DNA of 43,222 nt from Patescibacteria group bacterium (GTDB taxonomy: Bacteria > Patescibacteriota > Microgenomatia > UBA1406 > GWC2-37-13): contig JAOAEC010000003.1 of assembly GCA_026416975.1 (NCBI GenBank), forward strand, positions 1 to 43,222, given 5' to 3'. A program made the position numbers and the translations under genes. Numbering within the stretch: position 1 is the first letter of the stretch; the number at the start of each line of letters is the position of its first letter. Under the pieces are notes generated by a model, which saw nothing but the letters and a program-made list of their open reading frames with translations, was not told the origin of the DNA and did not search any database. Shown in pieces: positions 1 to 6,643 of this stretch.

Positions 1-2
1 AA

Positions 3-191
3 TTTATTGATGGACATGAGGAATATGCTTTAGAGAGCATTGATGAATTTAATTCTCGTTTAATTGATTATTTAATCTGGTACAATACAAAGCGAGTTCA
101 TAAATCATTAGGCAATGTTTCACCAATTGATAACTTATTAAAAATTTTACCTAAAGAGTCTCATATGTATGTGACTTATACAGATTCTTGA
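3..191 (+). CDS. Transposase C-terminus (integrase-core, IS3/IS481-like), 5' truncated by window edge
   Basis: An open frame enters from the left edge and stops at TGA 189-191, showing 62 residues. The stretch WYNTKRVHKSL followed by SPIDNLL matches the C-terminal part of the DDE integrase core of IS3/IS481-type transposases (YN..R.H..L....P...L). The catalytic aspartates would lie outside the window. No terminal inverted repeat can be recognised just downstream, so the right end of the element is not defined. It marks the left edge as an insertion-prone region. Confidence 0.75.
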   Translation, partial: FIDGHEEYALESIDEFNSRLIDYLIWYNTKRVHKSLGNVSPIDNLLKILPKESHMYVTYTDS

Positions 192-221
192 TTTTTTTTT
201 ATCTTATAGTAAAATTAACCC

Positions 222-1412
222 ATGAGAAATAAAGAATTTTGTATTGGAATTCCAATATATTCCCAAGAAAGTCTTGGTCTTATTCATTTTGCTATAAAAA
301 ATATTAAACAGAGTGAAGGATTTGAGGAATATAACCCCCCCATTATTTTAGCAATAAATGGCCCTAATAGTGATGAATTAAGTAAACAATTAAAAGAATT
401 ATTTGATGTAGTAATTATTAAATCACTACCAGGCGTAGCTCAAGCATCTAGAGCTCTTGCTAGATATGCCATAGAAAAAGACTTTCATAGAATTGTTTTA
501 ACTGATCTTGACATTTACAGATTCCCTTGCGCTATATCAAATCTTCATAAAGAATCAAGGAGAGTCGGGGATAAAACTTGTTTAATTTATGGAAATTATT
601 CTGCATATCCAATTGAGGTTTTAGAAGCTGCTGGGTATCAAGTAGAACAAGAAGAAAAACTTTTATGGCGAATATTTCAAGCAGATAAACATCCATTAAT
701 AAGACCTTTTGTAAAAAAACAAAGAGAAAAAAGATTTAAAAGTTCCTTAGTTATTGGAAATCCTAGGCCTTTTTTAGAAGGATTAAGTTGTCAAAATATC
801 ACTACAGATAGTGTTATAGCAGGAAGAGGCTATAACCGTTATCAACTCCATAACGCAGCGTTTTTCCACCATGGAAGATTTGATTTATTAGACTATATAT
901 ATGCTAGATTTCGACATATAAAAGCAGCAATAAATGAAGGAAGATTTAATACAACATATTATCGCCAAGAAGTTATTTATACACCAAATGAAACAGAAAC
1001 TATAGCAAAAACAATTTTGAGTGAATATCCAGAAAGCAAAGATCATGAAGAAGCAATATCATTTTTCTTAATTCAGTCAGCATTAAGACATGTTATTTAT
1101 AATATTGGAAGACATTTGTTTCTATACGATGATCGAAATTTTCTTAAAAAATTTAAGAATCCAGGATTACCTATTGAGGAAATAATAAGAAGAGATATTA
1201 CTAATTTTTCCAGTGCGGAAGAGACCGTAGAAAAATTAATTGGTTTAATTGCAGATAAAATAGATCCATTTAGTAAAGTAACGACAGGGGTCGGAATTAC
1301 TCAAGAAAAATGGAGATTACCAGTTGATTGCCAGGAACTTATTAACCAATCTCCTTATTTAAGAGGAATTATACATGCTTGGCTAGGATTAGCTAATGAA
1401 GAAAAAATTTAA
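222..1412 (+). CDS. Glycosyltransferase-like protein (GT-A/GT2-like fold)
   Basis: A 396-residue soluble protein with no signal peptide. The N-terminus (GIPIYSQES, residues 9-17) and the strand at 41-46 resemble the nucleotide-sugar-binding start of family 2 glycosyltransferases. TDLDIYRFP at 94-102 supplies a DxD motif (D95, D97) after a helix rich in Ala/Arg, as in the GT-A fold. The C-terminal 200 residues are unassigned. A -10 element TATAGT at 205-210 lies 11 nt before the ATG, so the leader would be only a few nt. It sits between a transposase remnant and a broken nucleotidyltransferase gene, so it is probably accessory cargo. The acceptor is unknown, and a more distant relative of GT2 is possible. 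Confidence 0.55.
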   Translation: MRNKEFCIGIPIYSQESLGLIHFAIKNIKQSEGFEEYNPPIILAINGPNSDELSKQLKELFDVVIIKSLPGVAQASRALARYAIEKDFHRIVLTDLDIYRFPCAISNLHKESRRVGDKTCLIYGNYSAYPIEVLEAAGYQVEQEEKLLWRIFQADKHPLIRPFVKKQREKRFKSSLVIGNPRPFLEGLSCQNITTDSVIAGRGYNRYQLHNAAFFHHGRFDLLDYIYARFRHIKAAINEGRFNTTYYRQEVIYTPNETETIAKTILSEYPESKDHEEAISFFLIQSALRHVIYNIGRHLFLYDDRNFLKKFKNPGLPIEEIIRRDITNFSSAEETVEKLIGLIADKIDPFSKVTTGVGITQEKWRLPVDCQELINQSPYLRGIIHAWLGLANEEKI

Positions 1413-1423
1413 AAATTTTTATT

Positions 1424-2092
1424 ATGTGCAAAAAAGAAAAGACTTTAAATCAAGAGGGTATAAAAAGAGAAAATTATCTATCGCAAATTCAAAGAATTTA
1501 TCAACAATATGAACCTCCATCGTATTTGGTCTTAACTGGTTCATGAACAGTAGAGGCAATAAGCAAAAAAATACTTTCTCATAATGATATTGATATGAAT
1601 ATTTTTTTTCCTAAAGATCAAGGAGAAATAACTCTTCCTTCCTTAGATGGATATTCAATAACATTAAGAGAAAATAGTGCTATCTTATTTCCTAAAAAAC
1701 AATTGCCTGGTTTTCTAAATATAGAAATTTCTTTTTACAGATACAAAGATATCGTAATAGGAGATAGTGGAGATATTATAGTTTTCTATAATAATGGAAA
1801 TATTATTTATCAATTTCCAATAATAACCTGTGAAATAAATTCTTCTTCTGGTATTATTAGAGTTTTAACAAAATCTTTAGAATATCAAATTGCCACTTGG
1901 CTTATTAGAATTTTTGGGAATCCAACAAATCCAAAAAGAAGCGTATTACCTAGAGATATTGAGCATTTAAGAACTTTAATTTCTTTACCTTATAATATAG
2001 ATAAAGTTCAACAATATATTCGAACTCACCCTCAATTTGATGGAGAAGAAAATCAAATTTTAAATATGTTGTTAAAATTACTAAATTTTTAA
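1424..2092 (+). pseudogene. Nucleotidyltransferase (ANT(2'')/LinB-like) interrupted by an in-frame TGA
   Basis: The frame runs from ATG 1424 to TAA 2090-2092 with one internal stop, TGA at 1544-1546 (codon 41 of 223). Upstream it encodes YLVLTGS; downstream TVEAISKKILSHNDIDMNIF. Together these form the G-[GS]-W-x(n)-D-I-D signature of aminoglycoside/lincosamide nucleotidyltransferases, and the TGA stands exactly where the conserved Trp is expected. The simplest reading is a TGG to TGA nonsense mutation. The downstream 165 codons from ATG 1595 stay open but begin inside the active site, after the GS and the DID, so an internally started product would lack catalysis. Readthrough cannot be excluded. 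The natural substrate is unknown. Confidence 0.65.
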
Positions 2093-2203
2093 TTTTTTTT
2101 AAAAAATTTAGAACTTCATTTTAGTTATATAAAATAAAAAATAGCTGTTTTTTTGATTTTTTTTAATAGTAAAATTGTACTTAAATAAATTTAATGAAAA
2201 TTT

Positions 2204-3316
2204 ATGGATTATAATAACATTCTTTCAAAATTAGAAACTCTTTATAATTATGCTAAAAATTCAAAAACAAGAAAGTCGTTTTTTCTTTCATTAATCAATT
2301 ACTTTGACTTTCTATATAAAGAAAAGGCTTTGTCTTTTATTTTTAATTTAATACAAGAAATAAGAAAAAAAGATCTTAAAGAAATTGATCAGGCATATAA
2401 TCAAAGTTTGGAAGAATTAAGAAATACTTTAATTAAAATAAAAAAATTTACAGAAGAAAATCAAATAAAAAATAAAGCTTTCTTAGATGAACTTAAAAAA
2501 TTTGAAGACCTTGAAAAAAGAATAATAGAAACTACAGGTGATGAAATTGAAGAAAGATTTAAATGTCTAACAAGAGGCTTATATTATTTAATAAATTCTG
2601 AAGGTATAAAATACAAAAATTTTTATAAAAACTTTGCTCAATTTAGCGATGATCTTAAGGAAATTGAATGGACTTTTTCTCCCAATTCTTATAAATACCT
2701 AGATCTTCTCTCTAAAATCGGCAGAATAAAGAATACTAGACCATGGTTCTTTTTTGAAAAAATAAAAATGTTTTACGAATATTACTTCAATATCGAAGAA
2801 TATCAAAAAGAAGCAAGAGAAAAATTTTTTGAAATGGTCGGTTTACTTTATATCAAAGAAGATATAAAGACTATTTTAAATAAAGAAAACGAACCAACAA
2901 AATTTATAAAAAAAGAAGATTATGAATACTATTTAGACAACATGCATTTTTTTGTAAAAAAGTCTCTTTATGATAATTTTAATTTAAAAACTAAGAATTA
3001 TTATTGGAATTACGACTCAAAAAGAGGAATTTTTACTATAAACAAAGAAAAAGTCTTTTTTAAAAAAGAAAGCTTTAGAGCAAAATTGCTTGAACTTTTA
3101 ACAAAAAATGAAAAAAATATTAAAAAGAACTGGAGCTGGGATGAAATAATCGAGGAAATTGAAGGCGTTTTAGATGAAACAAAACAAAAAGAACAAAAAA
3201 ACAGAGTTTATGAAACTGGAAGAGACATAAACGAATATATCGCCTCAAAAACAGGAATTAGAGATTTTCTTTTAGTAAACACTCAAAATATTCAAATAAA
3301 TCCAATTTACCTTTAA
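2204..3316 (+). CDS. Hypothetical protein with charged helical body and possible C-terminal winged helix
   Basis: A 370-residue Lys/Glu/Asn-rich protein with no signal peptide or membrane helix. Residues 1-140 look mainly helical and partly coiled coil. The last 100 residues (a GIFTINKEKVFF strand pair, then helices with SWDEIIEEIEG, then RDINEYIASKTGI and a final strand) look like a small winged-helix-type domain; this is inference from pattern only. The ATG at 2204 is used because an ATG at 2193 meets a stop after six codons. The upstream tract resembles that of the glycosyltransferase gene (T-run then ATAGTAAAATT). I do not recognise the family. It stands just before the Rep-like block and may belong to the same element. 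Confidence 0.55.
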   Translation: MDYNNILSKLETLYNYAKNSKTRKSFFLSLINYFDFLYKEKALSFIFNLIQEIRKKDLKEIDQAYNQSLEELRNTLIKIKKFTEENQIKNKAFLDELKKFEDLEKRIIETTGDEIEERFKCLTRGLYYLINSEGIKYKNFYKNFAQFSDDLKEIEWTFSPNSYKYLDLLSKIGRIKNTRPWFFFEKIKMFYEYYFNIEEYQKEAREKFFEMVGLLYIKEDIKTILNKENEPTKFIKKEDYEYYLDNMHFFVKKSLYDNFNLKTKNYYWNYDSKRGIFTINKEKVFFKKESFRAKLLELLTKNEKNIKKNWSWDEIIEEIEGVLDETKQKEQKNRVYETGRDINEYIASKTGIRDFLLVNTQNIQINPIYL

Positions 3317-3320
3317 AATA

Positions 3321-3351
3321 TCGGCTCCGACTCGGCTCCGATAATCTCCGA
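3321..3351. repeat. GC-rich tandem repeat, two copies of TCGGCTCCGA plus a partial third
   Basis: TCGGCTCCGA occurs at 3321-3330 and 3332-3341 (11-nt period), followed by TCTCCGA at 3345-3351. Each copy has TCGG/CCGA arms that can fold into a small hairpin. The GC content stands out strongly from the surrounding AT-rich sequence. It lies upstream of the SpoVG-like and Rep-like genes, so an origin (iterons or nick site) is a reasonable guess. An operator or weak terminator is also possible. Confidence 0.6.
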
Positions 3352-3374
3352 AAGTCTTTTTATAAACTCTCTTC

Positions 3375-3554
3375 ATGCAAGAAAATAATTTTTCAATAAA
3401 AAGAAAGTTTAGGGTTAAGGATATTTTTCAACAAAAAGAAATGAAACAAAAATTAGTCGATTATTTTTCTATATTAATTGAAATTAATAAAAGAAAAAAA
3501 TATGAAAATAAAACCAAAAATAACAGAAATAGAAATAGTTCCAATCAAGCCTAA
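3375..3554 (+). CDS. Small basic hypothetical protein, 59 aa
   Basis: This ORF starts at ATG 3375 and ends at TAA 3552-3554. TATAAA at 3361-3366 lies 8 nt upstream, the same spacing seen before many genes here, which supports it being real. The product is Lys/Asn/Arg-rich with no membrane segment. Its last 53 nt overlap the start of the SpoVG-like gene in another frame, suggesting translational coupling or, alternatively, that the ORF is fortuitous. No family recognised. Confidence 0.4.
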   Translation: MQENNFSIKRKFRVKDIFQQKEMKQKLVDYFSILIEINKRKKYENKTKNNRNRNSSNQA

Positions 3555-3801
3555 AAACGGAATTGTTGGTTTTGCTAGCTTTGTTTTAAATGATGTTTTG
3601 TATCTAGGTTCAATTGCTATTATGACAAAGCTTAATGGAGGATATCGGCTTGTTTATCCTACAAAAAAAATCGGTGACAGAAGAATAAATATTTATCACC
3701 CCATAGAAAGAAATTTTTCTTTAGAAATTGAAAAGGTCGTGATTGAAAAATTTGAAAATTTAATGAAAAAGTATGATCGATACAATAGTTTTGACGCTTA
3801 A
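3502..3801 (+). CDS. SpoVG-like nucleic-acid-binding protein
   Basis: The product is about 99 residues from ATG 3502; an in-frame TTG at 3478 would add eight. The pattern (strand IEIVPIKPKNGIVGFASFVL, then LNGGYRLVYPTKKIGDRRI, then YHPIERNF) follows the SpoVG fold: an ITxVxI strand, a LVxPxKK turn and the conserved HPI followed by a C-terminal helix. SpoVG family proteins bind DNA or RNA and often sit on plasmids and integrated elements near replication genes. The 3' end overlaps the Rep-like ORF by 29 nt, so the two are probably co-translated. Family assignment is by eye. Confidence 0.7.
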   Translation: MKIKPKITEIEIVPIKPKNGIVGFASFVLNDVLYLGSIAIMTKLNGGYRLVYPTKKIGDRRINIYHPIERNFSLEIEKVVIEKFENLMKKYDRYNSFDA

Positions 3802-4915
3802 AGAAAATATGTTTGCTATAATCGAACACAATAAATTTAATCCGCCGACAAGCTTTATTTATAAAAATGATTTGCCTATCCGTAATCATTTTTTAAAATG
3901 TGTCCAAAATCCTTCTTTAAAAGAACTTAAGAATGGGATCTATAAACCCAGATTAACACTTATACAAAGAATTAATCATTATGGAAAAACAGAAAGGAAT
4001 TTAAGGATGGAATTCTCCTGTCCAAAAATTATTTATTTAAATAACATTAATGAATTAGAAGAAAAAGACTTTCTAAAATTAATAGCAAAGCTAAAAATTT
4101 TATTAAAAAATATGGGGGTTTTTGTTTTTGAAAAATTTCTTATTAATGCTCCTGTATCTGCAATACATTTTTCAAAAAATATCATTCTTGATGATTTTTC
4201 AATTCCCTACTCTTATATAAGTTATCTAAAAAATATCCAAATCAATAAAAAATTAGATAGCAATCAAACTGATTATAGGAATGACGGATTAAGTTTTAAA
4301 TATCGGGCTAATTCCTTTGAGGTTGTATTTTACGATAAAATCCATGACCTTAAAAAAACAAAAATAAGTTACAAGCGGACAGAGGATAAGGAAGAAAACT
4401 TACTACAACTTAATATTCTTGACTGGATTGAGAATAGCAAAAAAACTCCACTTGAAATTTTAAGATACGAAGTGCGTCTCAATACCAGACAAAAAATTCT
4501 TCAGATTTTAAAAAAAATTGGTTTAGACTGGGATCTTTCAAAAATTACTTTTAATAATTTATTTAAAAGAGATCTTTCAAAGAAAGTGCTTTTGTATTTT
4601 CTTGAAAAAATAAAAACAAGTTTTACTGAGTTAAAAAATAATGATTGTGATGATTATAGACAAAACTTTTTAAAAATTCTTTTTAAATTGAAAGGTAAAA
4701 AGAATGTTGCTTTAAGAATATTCGGTGCCTATATATTAGCAGAAAAATACGGCTTAAGAGAAATTAGAAATCTGTTAAATATTAAATCATACAAACAGTG
4801 GTATTTGTTAAAAAAAGAACTCAGTGAAAGAAAAGAAATTAATTTTGAAAAAATATTTTTTCCTGTATTTAAACAAATTAAGGAGTTTAAGTCTTTTAAA
4901 CTTGAAAATTGTTAA
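3773..4915 (+). CDS. Phage/plasmid replication initiator (filamentous phage pII-like)
   Basis: A 380-residue protein starting MIDTIVLTL, the usual opening of the phage/plasmid replication protein family that includes gene II proteins of filamentous phages. Further family-like features are SFEVVFYDKIHDL (181-192) and EILRYEVRLN (228-237), which correspond to the conserved YDK and R-x-E-x-R-x segments. The C-terminal third is helical and basic. Family members nick a double-strand origin to start rolling-circle replication, but I cannot assign the nicking tyrosine with certainty. The ATG overlaps the SpoVG-like gene. A helix-turn-helix gene follows after 22 nt. Together they form the replication and control core of a plasmid-like element. 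Confidence 0.7.
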   Translation: MIDTIVLTLKENMFAIIEHNKFNPPTSFIYKNDLPIRNHFLKCVQNPSLKELKNGIYKPRLTLIQRINHYGKTERNLRMEFSCPKIIYLNNINELEEKDFLKLIAKLKILLKNMGVFVFEKFLINAPVSAIHFSKNIILDDFSIPYSYISYLKNIQINKKLDSNQTDYRNDGLSFKYRANSFEVVFYDKIHDLKKTKISYKRTEDKEENLLQLNILDWIENSKKTPLEILRYEVRLNTRQKILQILKKIGLDWDLSKITFNNLFKRDLSKKVLLYFLEKIKTSFTELKNNDCDDYRQNFLKILFKLKGKKNVALRIFGAYILAEKYGLREIRNLLNIKSYKQWYLLKKELSERKEINFEKIFFPVFKQIKEFKSFKLENC

Positions 4916-4937
4916 TAAATGATAAATAATTATAAAT

Positions 4938-5123
4938 ATGATAAAAAATAATTTTGAAAATCAATTTTACACAATTGAAGAAATTGCCAAAATATTAAAG
5001 GTGTCTTATCTAACAGTATATCGCTGGATTAGAGCAAAAAAATTATCGGCATATAAAATCGAAAAACAGTATCGAATAAAAAAAATTGATTTTGATTTAT
5101 TTATTAAAAATTACAAAAAATAA
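4938..5123 (+). CDS. Excisionase/MerR-type helix-turn-helix protein
   Basis: The product has 61 residues. FYTIEEIAKILKVSYLTVYRWIRAKKLSAYKI is the canonical excisionase-family HTH: sensor helix, turn, recognition helix with VYRWI, then wing residues KQYRIKK. Such proteins act as excisionases or as small regulators of plasmid and phage genes. It lies between the Rep-like gene and the methyltransferase gene, 3 nt before the latter, so it is likely in the same operon. A TATAAAT sits directly before the ATG, so a separate short transcript is also possible. Confidence 0.8.
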   Translation: MIKNNFENQFYTIEEIAKILKVSYLTVYRWIRAKKLSAYKIEKQYRIKKIDFDLFIKNYKK

Positions 5124-5126
5124 TTT

Positions 5127-5831
5127 ATGAAAAAAATAAGTAAGATAGATAAAAAAATAGATATAAATTTAATAGATTTAATCAAAAAAGATTTACCATT
5201 TATTTTTGAAGATGGTAAAGTAAATATTCAAAAACTAAAAAATTTAATAAACGGAAAAGTGATTGAAAATGAAGATGATCGTTTTTATTTTAATTGGTCG
5301 GGTAAGAATAAAGTTTATAAAGCAATTGAATCTCCTGCATACTCTACTTTAATACCGCTTAAGAATAAATCAGTTGACTTTGAAAAAACAGAAAATATAG
5401 TAATTATCGGTGAAAATCTAGAAACATTAAAACTCTTACTTCGGCCATATTTTGGTAAGGTGAAAGTTATATACATTGATCCTCCCTATAACACAGGAAA
5501 AGATTTCATCTATAAAGATGACTTCTCAATTCCTCTTAAAACTTATCTTGAAAAAACAGGTCAAATTGATACAGAAGGTAATAAGCTAACAACAAACACT
5601 GAAACCAGTGGACGATACCATTCAGATTGGCTTAATTTTATGTATCCAAGATTATTTTTAGCAAGAAGTCTTCTAAGTGATGATGGGGTAATTTTTATCT
5701 CAATAGATGACAATGAATTACATCATTTAAGAATGATTATGGATGAGATTTTTGGAGAATTACTAACGACATTTATGACAAATTTTATAAAGAATTTAGG
5801 GCTAAAATCGATGAAATTGACGAAAAATTAG
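5127..5831 (+). pseudogene. Type III restriction-modification methyltransferase (Mod), C-terminally truncated
   Basis: The 234 codons contain IYIDPPYNTGKDF (DPPYNTG at 118-124, the adenine-methyltransferase catalytic motif IV), YHSDWLNFMYPRL and DDGVIFISIDDNE, all typical of Mod subunits. Full-length Mod proteins are usually about 600 residues and carry a C-terminal FxGxG SAM-binding motif, which is absent. Homology ends at DEIFGE (near 5757); the last 25 codons are out-of-frame reading of a serine recombinase gene. The gene was therefore truncated by a deletion joining it to that recombinase. No res gene is present, so I do not expect a working methylase. Confidence 0.8.
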
Positions 5832-6091
5832 CCAATCTTCAACAAGCAGAAGACAATTATTATATTAATGCAAATTACTTATTAGAACTTGCTAACCGTT
5901 CATATGAACTTTTCTTAAGTTCGAAAATGGAAGAAAAAAGACTTCTTATTAAATTGACACTTTCGAACTTAAGAAGCGATGGAAGAACTCTTTATTATAA
6001 CCTTCTAAAACCCTTTAATTACCTTTACGAATTCTCAGATCGTCCAATTGGGCTCCCCCGCCAGGTCTCGAACCTGGAACCTTGTCGTTAA
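5756..6091 (+). pseudogene. 3' remnant of a serine recombinase (integrase), reading into tRNA-Asn antisense
   Basis: In the frame of codon 5756 the sequence reads RITNDIYDKFYKEF, KLANLQQAEDNYY, NYLLELANRSYELF, SSKMEEKRLLIKLTLSNL and LLKPFNYLYEFSDRP. This is the C-terminal coiled-coil and tail region of large serine recombinases. The N-terminal catalytic domain is missing, lost in the deletion that truncated the methyltransferase gene. The frame crosses the 3' end of tRNA-Asn without a stop and ends at TAA 6089-6091 inside the tRNA. This places the integrase gene end at an attachment site in the tRNA. No function is expected from the remnant itself. Confidence 0.8.
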
Positions 6092-6125
6092 CAGCGACCT
6101 GCTCTACCAATTGAGCTACAGGGGA
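6053..6125 (-). tRNA. tRNA-Asn (anticodon GUU)
   Basis: The 73-nt cloverleaf is read on the minus strand. The acceptor arms TCCCCTG / CGGGGGA pair with one G-U; the D arm is GCTC/GAGC, the anticodon loop CTGTTAA gives GUU, and the T arm CCAGG/CCTGG has the TTCGAGA loop. The discriminator base is G and CCA is not encoded exactly (CCC follows). The outermost anticodon-stem pair is G-A. The serine recombinase remnant abuts its 3' side, and a GIY-YIG ORF overlaps its 5' end, so both ends carry mobile-element scars. Confidence 0.93.
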
Positions 6126-6367
6126 ATAAATTTTTTCAAAAACTGTCTTCCACGATAACTTTTTAATTGTTTTTCTCTAATTAATGCTTCTTTTCTGGTT
6201 TTATAAATCTCTTTATAAATTATATTCCATTCACCGTCAAACCTGCTTGTAAAACTGTTTTTAAAAATTCTTTCTTTATGAAAATTTAATCTTTCTTCTA
6301 AGTTTTTAGTTTGACCAATATAAATTTTTTTATGTCTTTTATTATAAAGGACATAAACAAAAAACAT
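6116..6367 (-). CDS. GIY-YIG domain endonuclease (UPF0213/YhbQ-like)
   Basis: The 83-residue product is a single GIY-YIG domain: FVYVLYNKRHKKIYIGQTKNLEERL (VYVL as the GIY strand, YIG at residues 16-18), Arg at ERL, and the conserved helix with EALIREKQLKSYRGRQFL. The family comprises small nucleases of unclear cellular role, common in CPR genomes. Its last four codons and TAG stop lie in the 5' end of tRNA-Asn on the same strand, so the two genes overlap by 10 nt. A copy of that tRNA end lies upstream of its start, so the ORF is bracketed by a short direct repeat. Confidence 0.8.
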   Translation of the reverse strand: MFFVYVLYNKRHKKIYIGQTKNLEERLNFHKERIFKNSFTSRFDGEWNIIYKEIYKTRKEALIREKQLKSYRGRQFLKKFIPL

Positions 6368-6391
6368 ATTTATAAAAAACCTGCTTTTACC

Positions 6392-6407
6392 TCCGCCAAC
6401 TGGCGGA
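6392..6407. repeat. GC-rich palindrome, copy 1
   Basis: TCCGCCAACTGGCGGA has seven-base arms (TCCGCCA/TGGCGGA) around a 2-nt loop. It is GC-rich in an AT-rich background and adjoins the duplicated tRNA fragment. A second copy with the same arms lies 36 nt further on, which suggests a dispersed REP-like palindrome. Confidence 0.7.
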
Positions 6408-6422
6408 TGAGCTACAGGGGAA
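6408..6422 (-). repeat. Duplicated fragment of the tRNA-Asn 5' end
   Basis: TGAGCTACAGGGGAA at 6408-6422 is identical to 6112-6126, which covers the acceptor and D-arm 5' part of tRNA-Asn. The two copies are 296 nt apart and bracket the GIY-YIG ORF. It looks like a target duplication or the scar of insertion at the tRNA. Confidence 0.7.
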
Positions 6423-6442
6423 ATAAAAAAATTAAAAATTCA

Positions 6443-6460
6443 ATCCGCCGGCTGGCGGAT
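6443..6460. repeat. GC-rich palindrome, copy 2
   Basis: ATCCGCC and GGCGGAT (6443-6449 and 6454-6460) are perfect inverted arms around GGCT. The arms match those of the palindrome at 6392-6407. Confidence 0.7.
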
Positions 6461-6643
6461 CAAAAGTTAAAAATTATTTTAAATTCTTCTTTTTAAATAT
6501 TTTCTGCCAAAACTAATTTTAAAAGAGCTTGTTTTTTTGTTGTTAACAAATCTTTGTCCTAACTATCTATTCAAAATTTATATGATAGTTTATCAAGTTT
6601 TTAAATATTTTAACAAAAAAAGCTTAAAATTCTATCGTTTTTA

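Noticed and set aside
1544-1546. UGA recoded as Gly or Trp genome-wide
   Set aside because: UGA ends genes in ATGA overlaps at 8798-8801 and 39922-39925 and ends the transposase fragment, while Trp codons are TGG. A single in-frame TGA does not support an alternative code.
3659-3889. Minus-strand ORF over the SpoVG-like and Rep-like junction
   Set aside because: It lies opposite two better supported genes and shows no family pattern.
6311-6496. 61-codon plus-strand ORF over the GIY-YIG gene start and the palindromes
   Set aside because: It is antisense to the GIY-YIG gene and built from the tRNA fragment and palindromes; it has no protein-like features.
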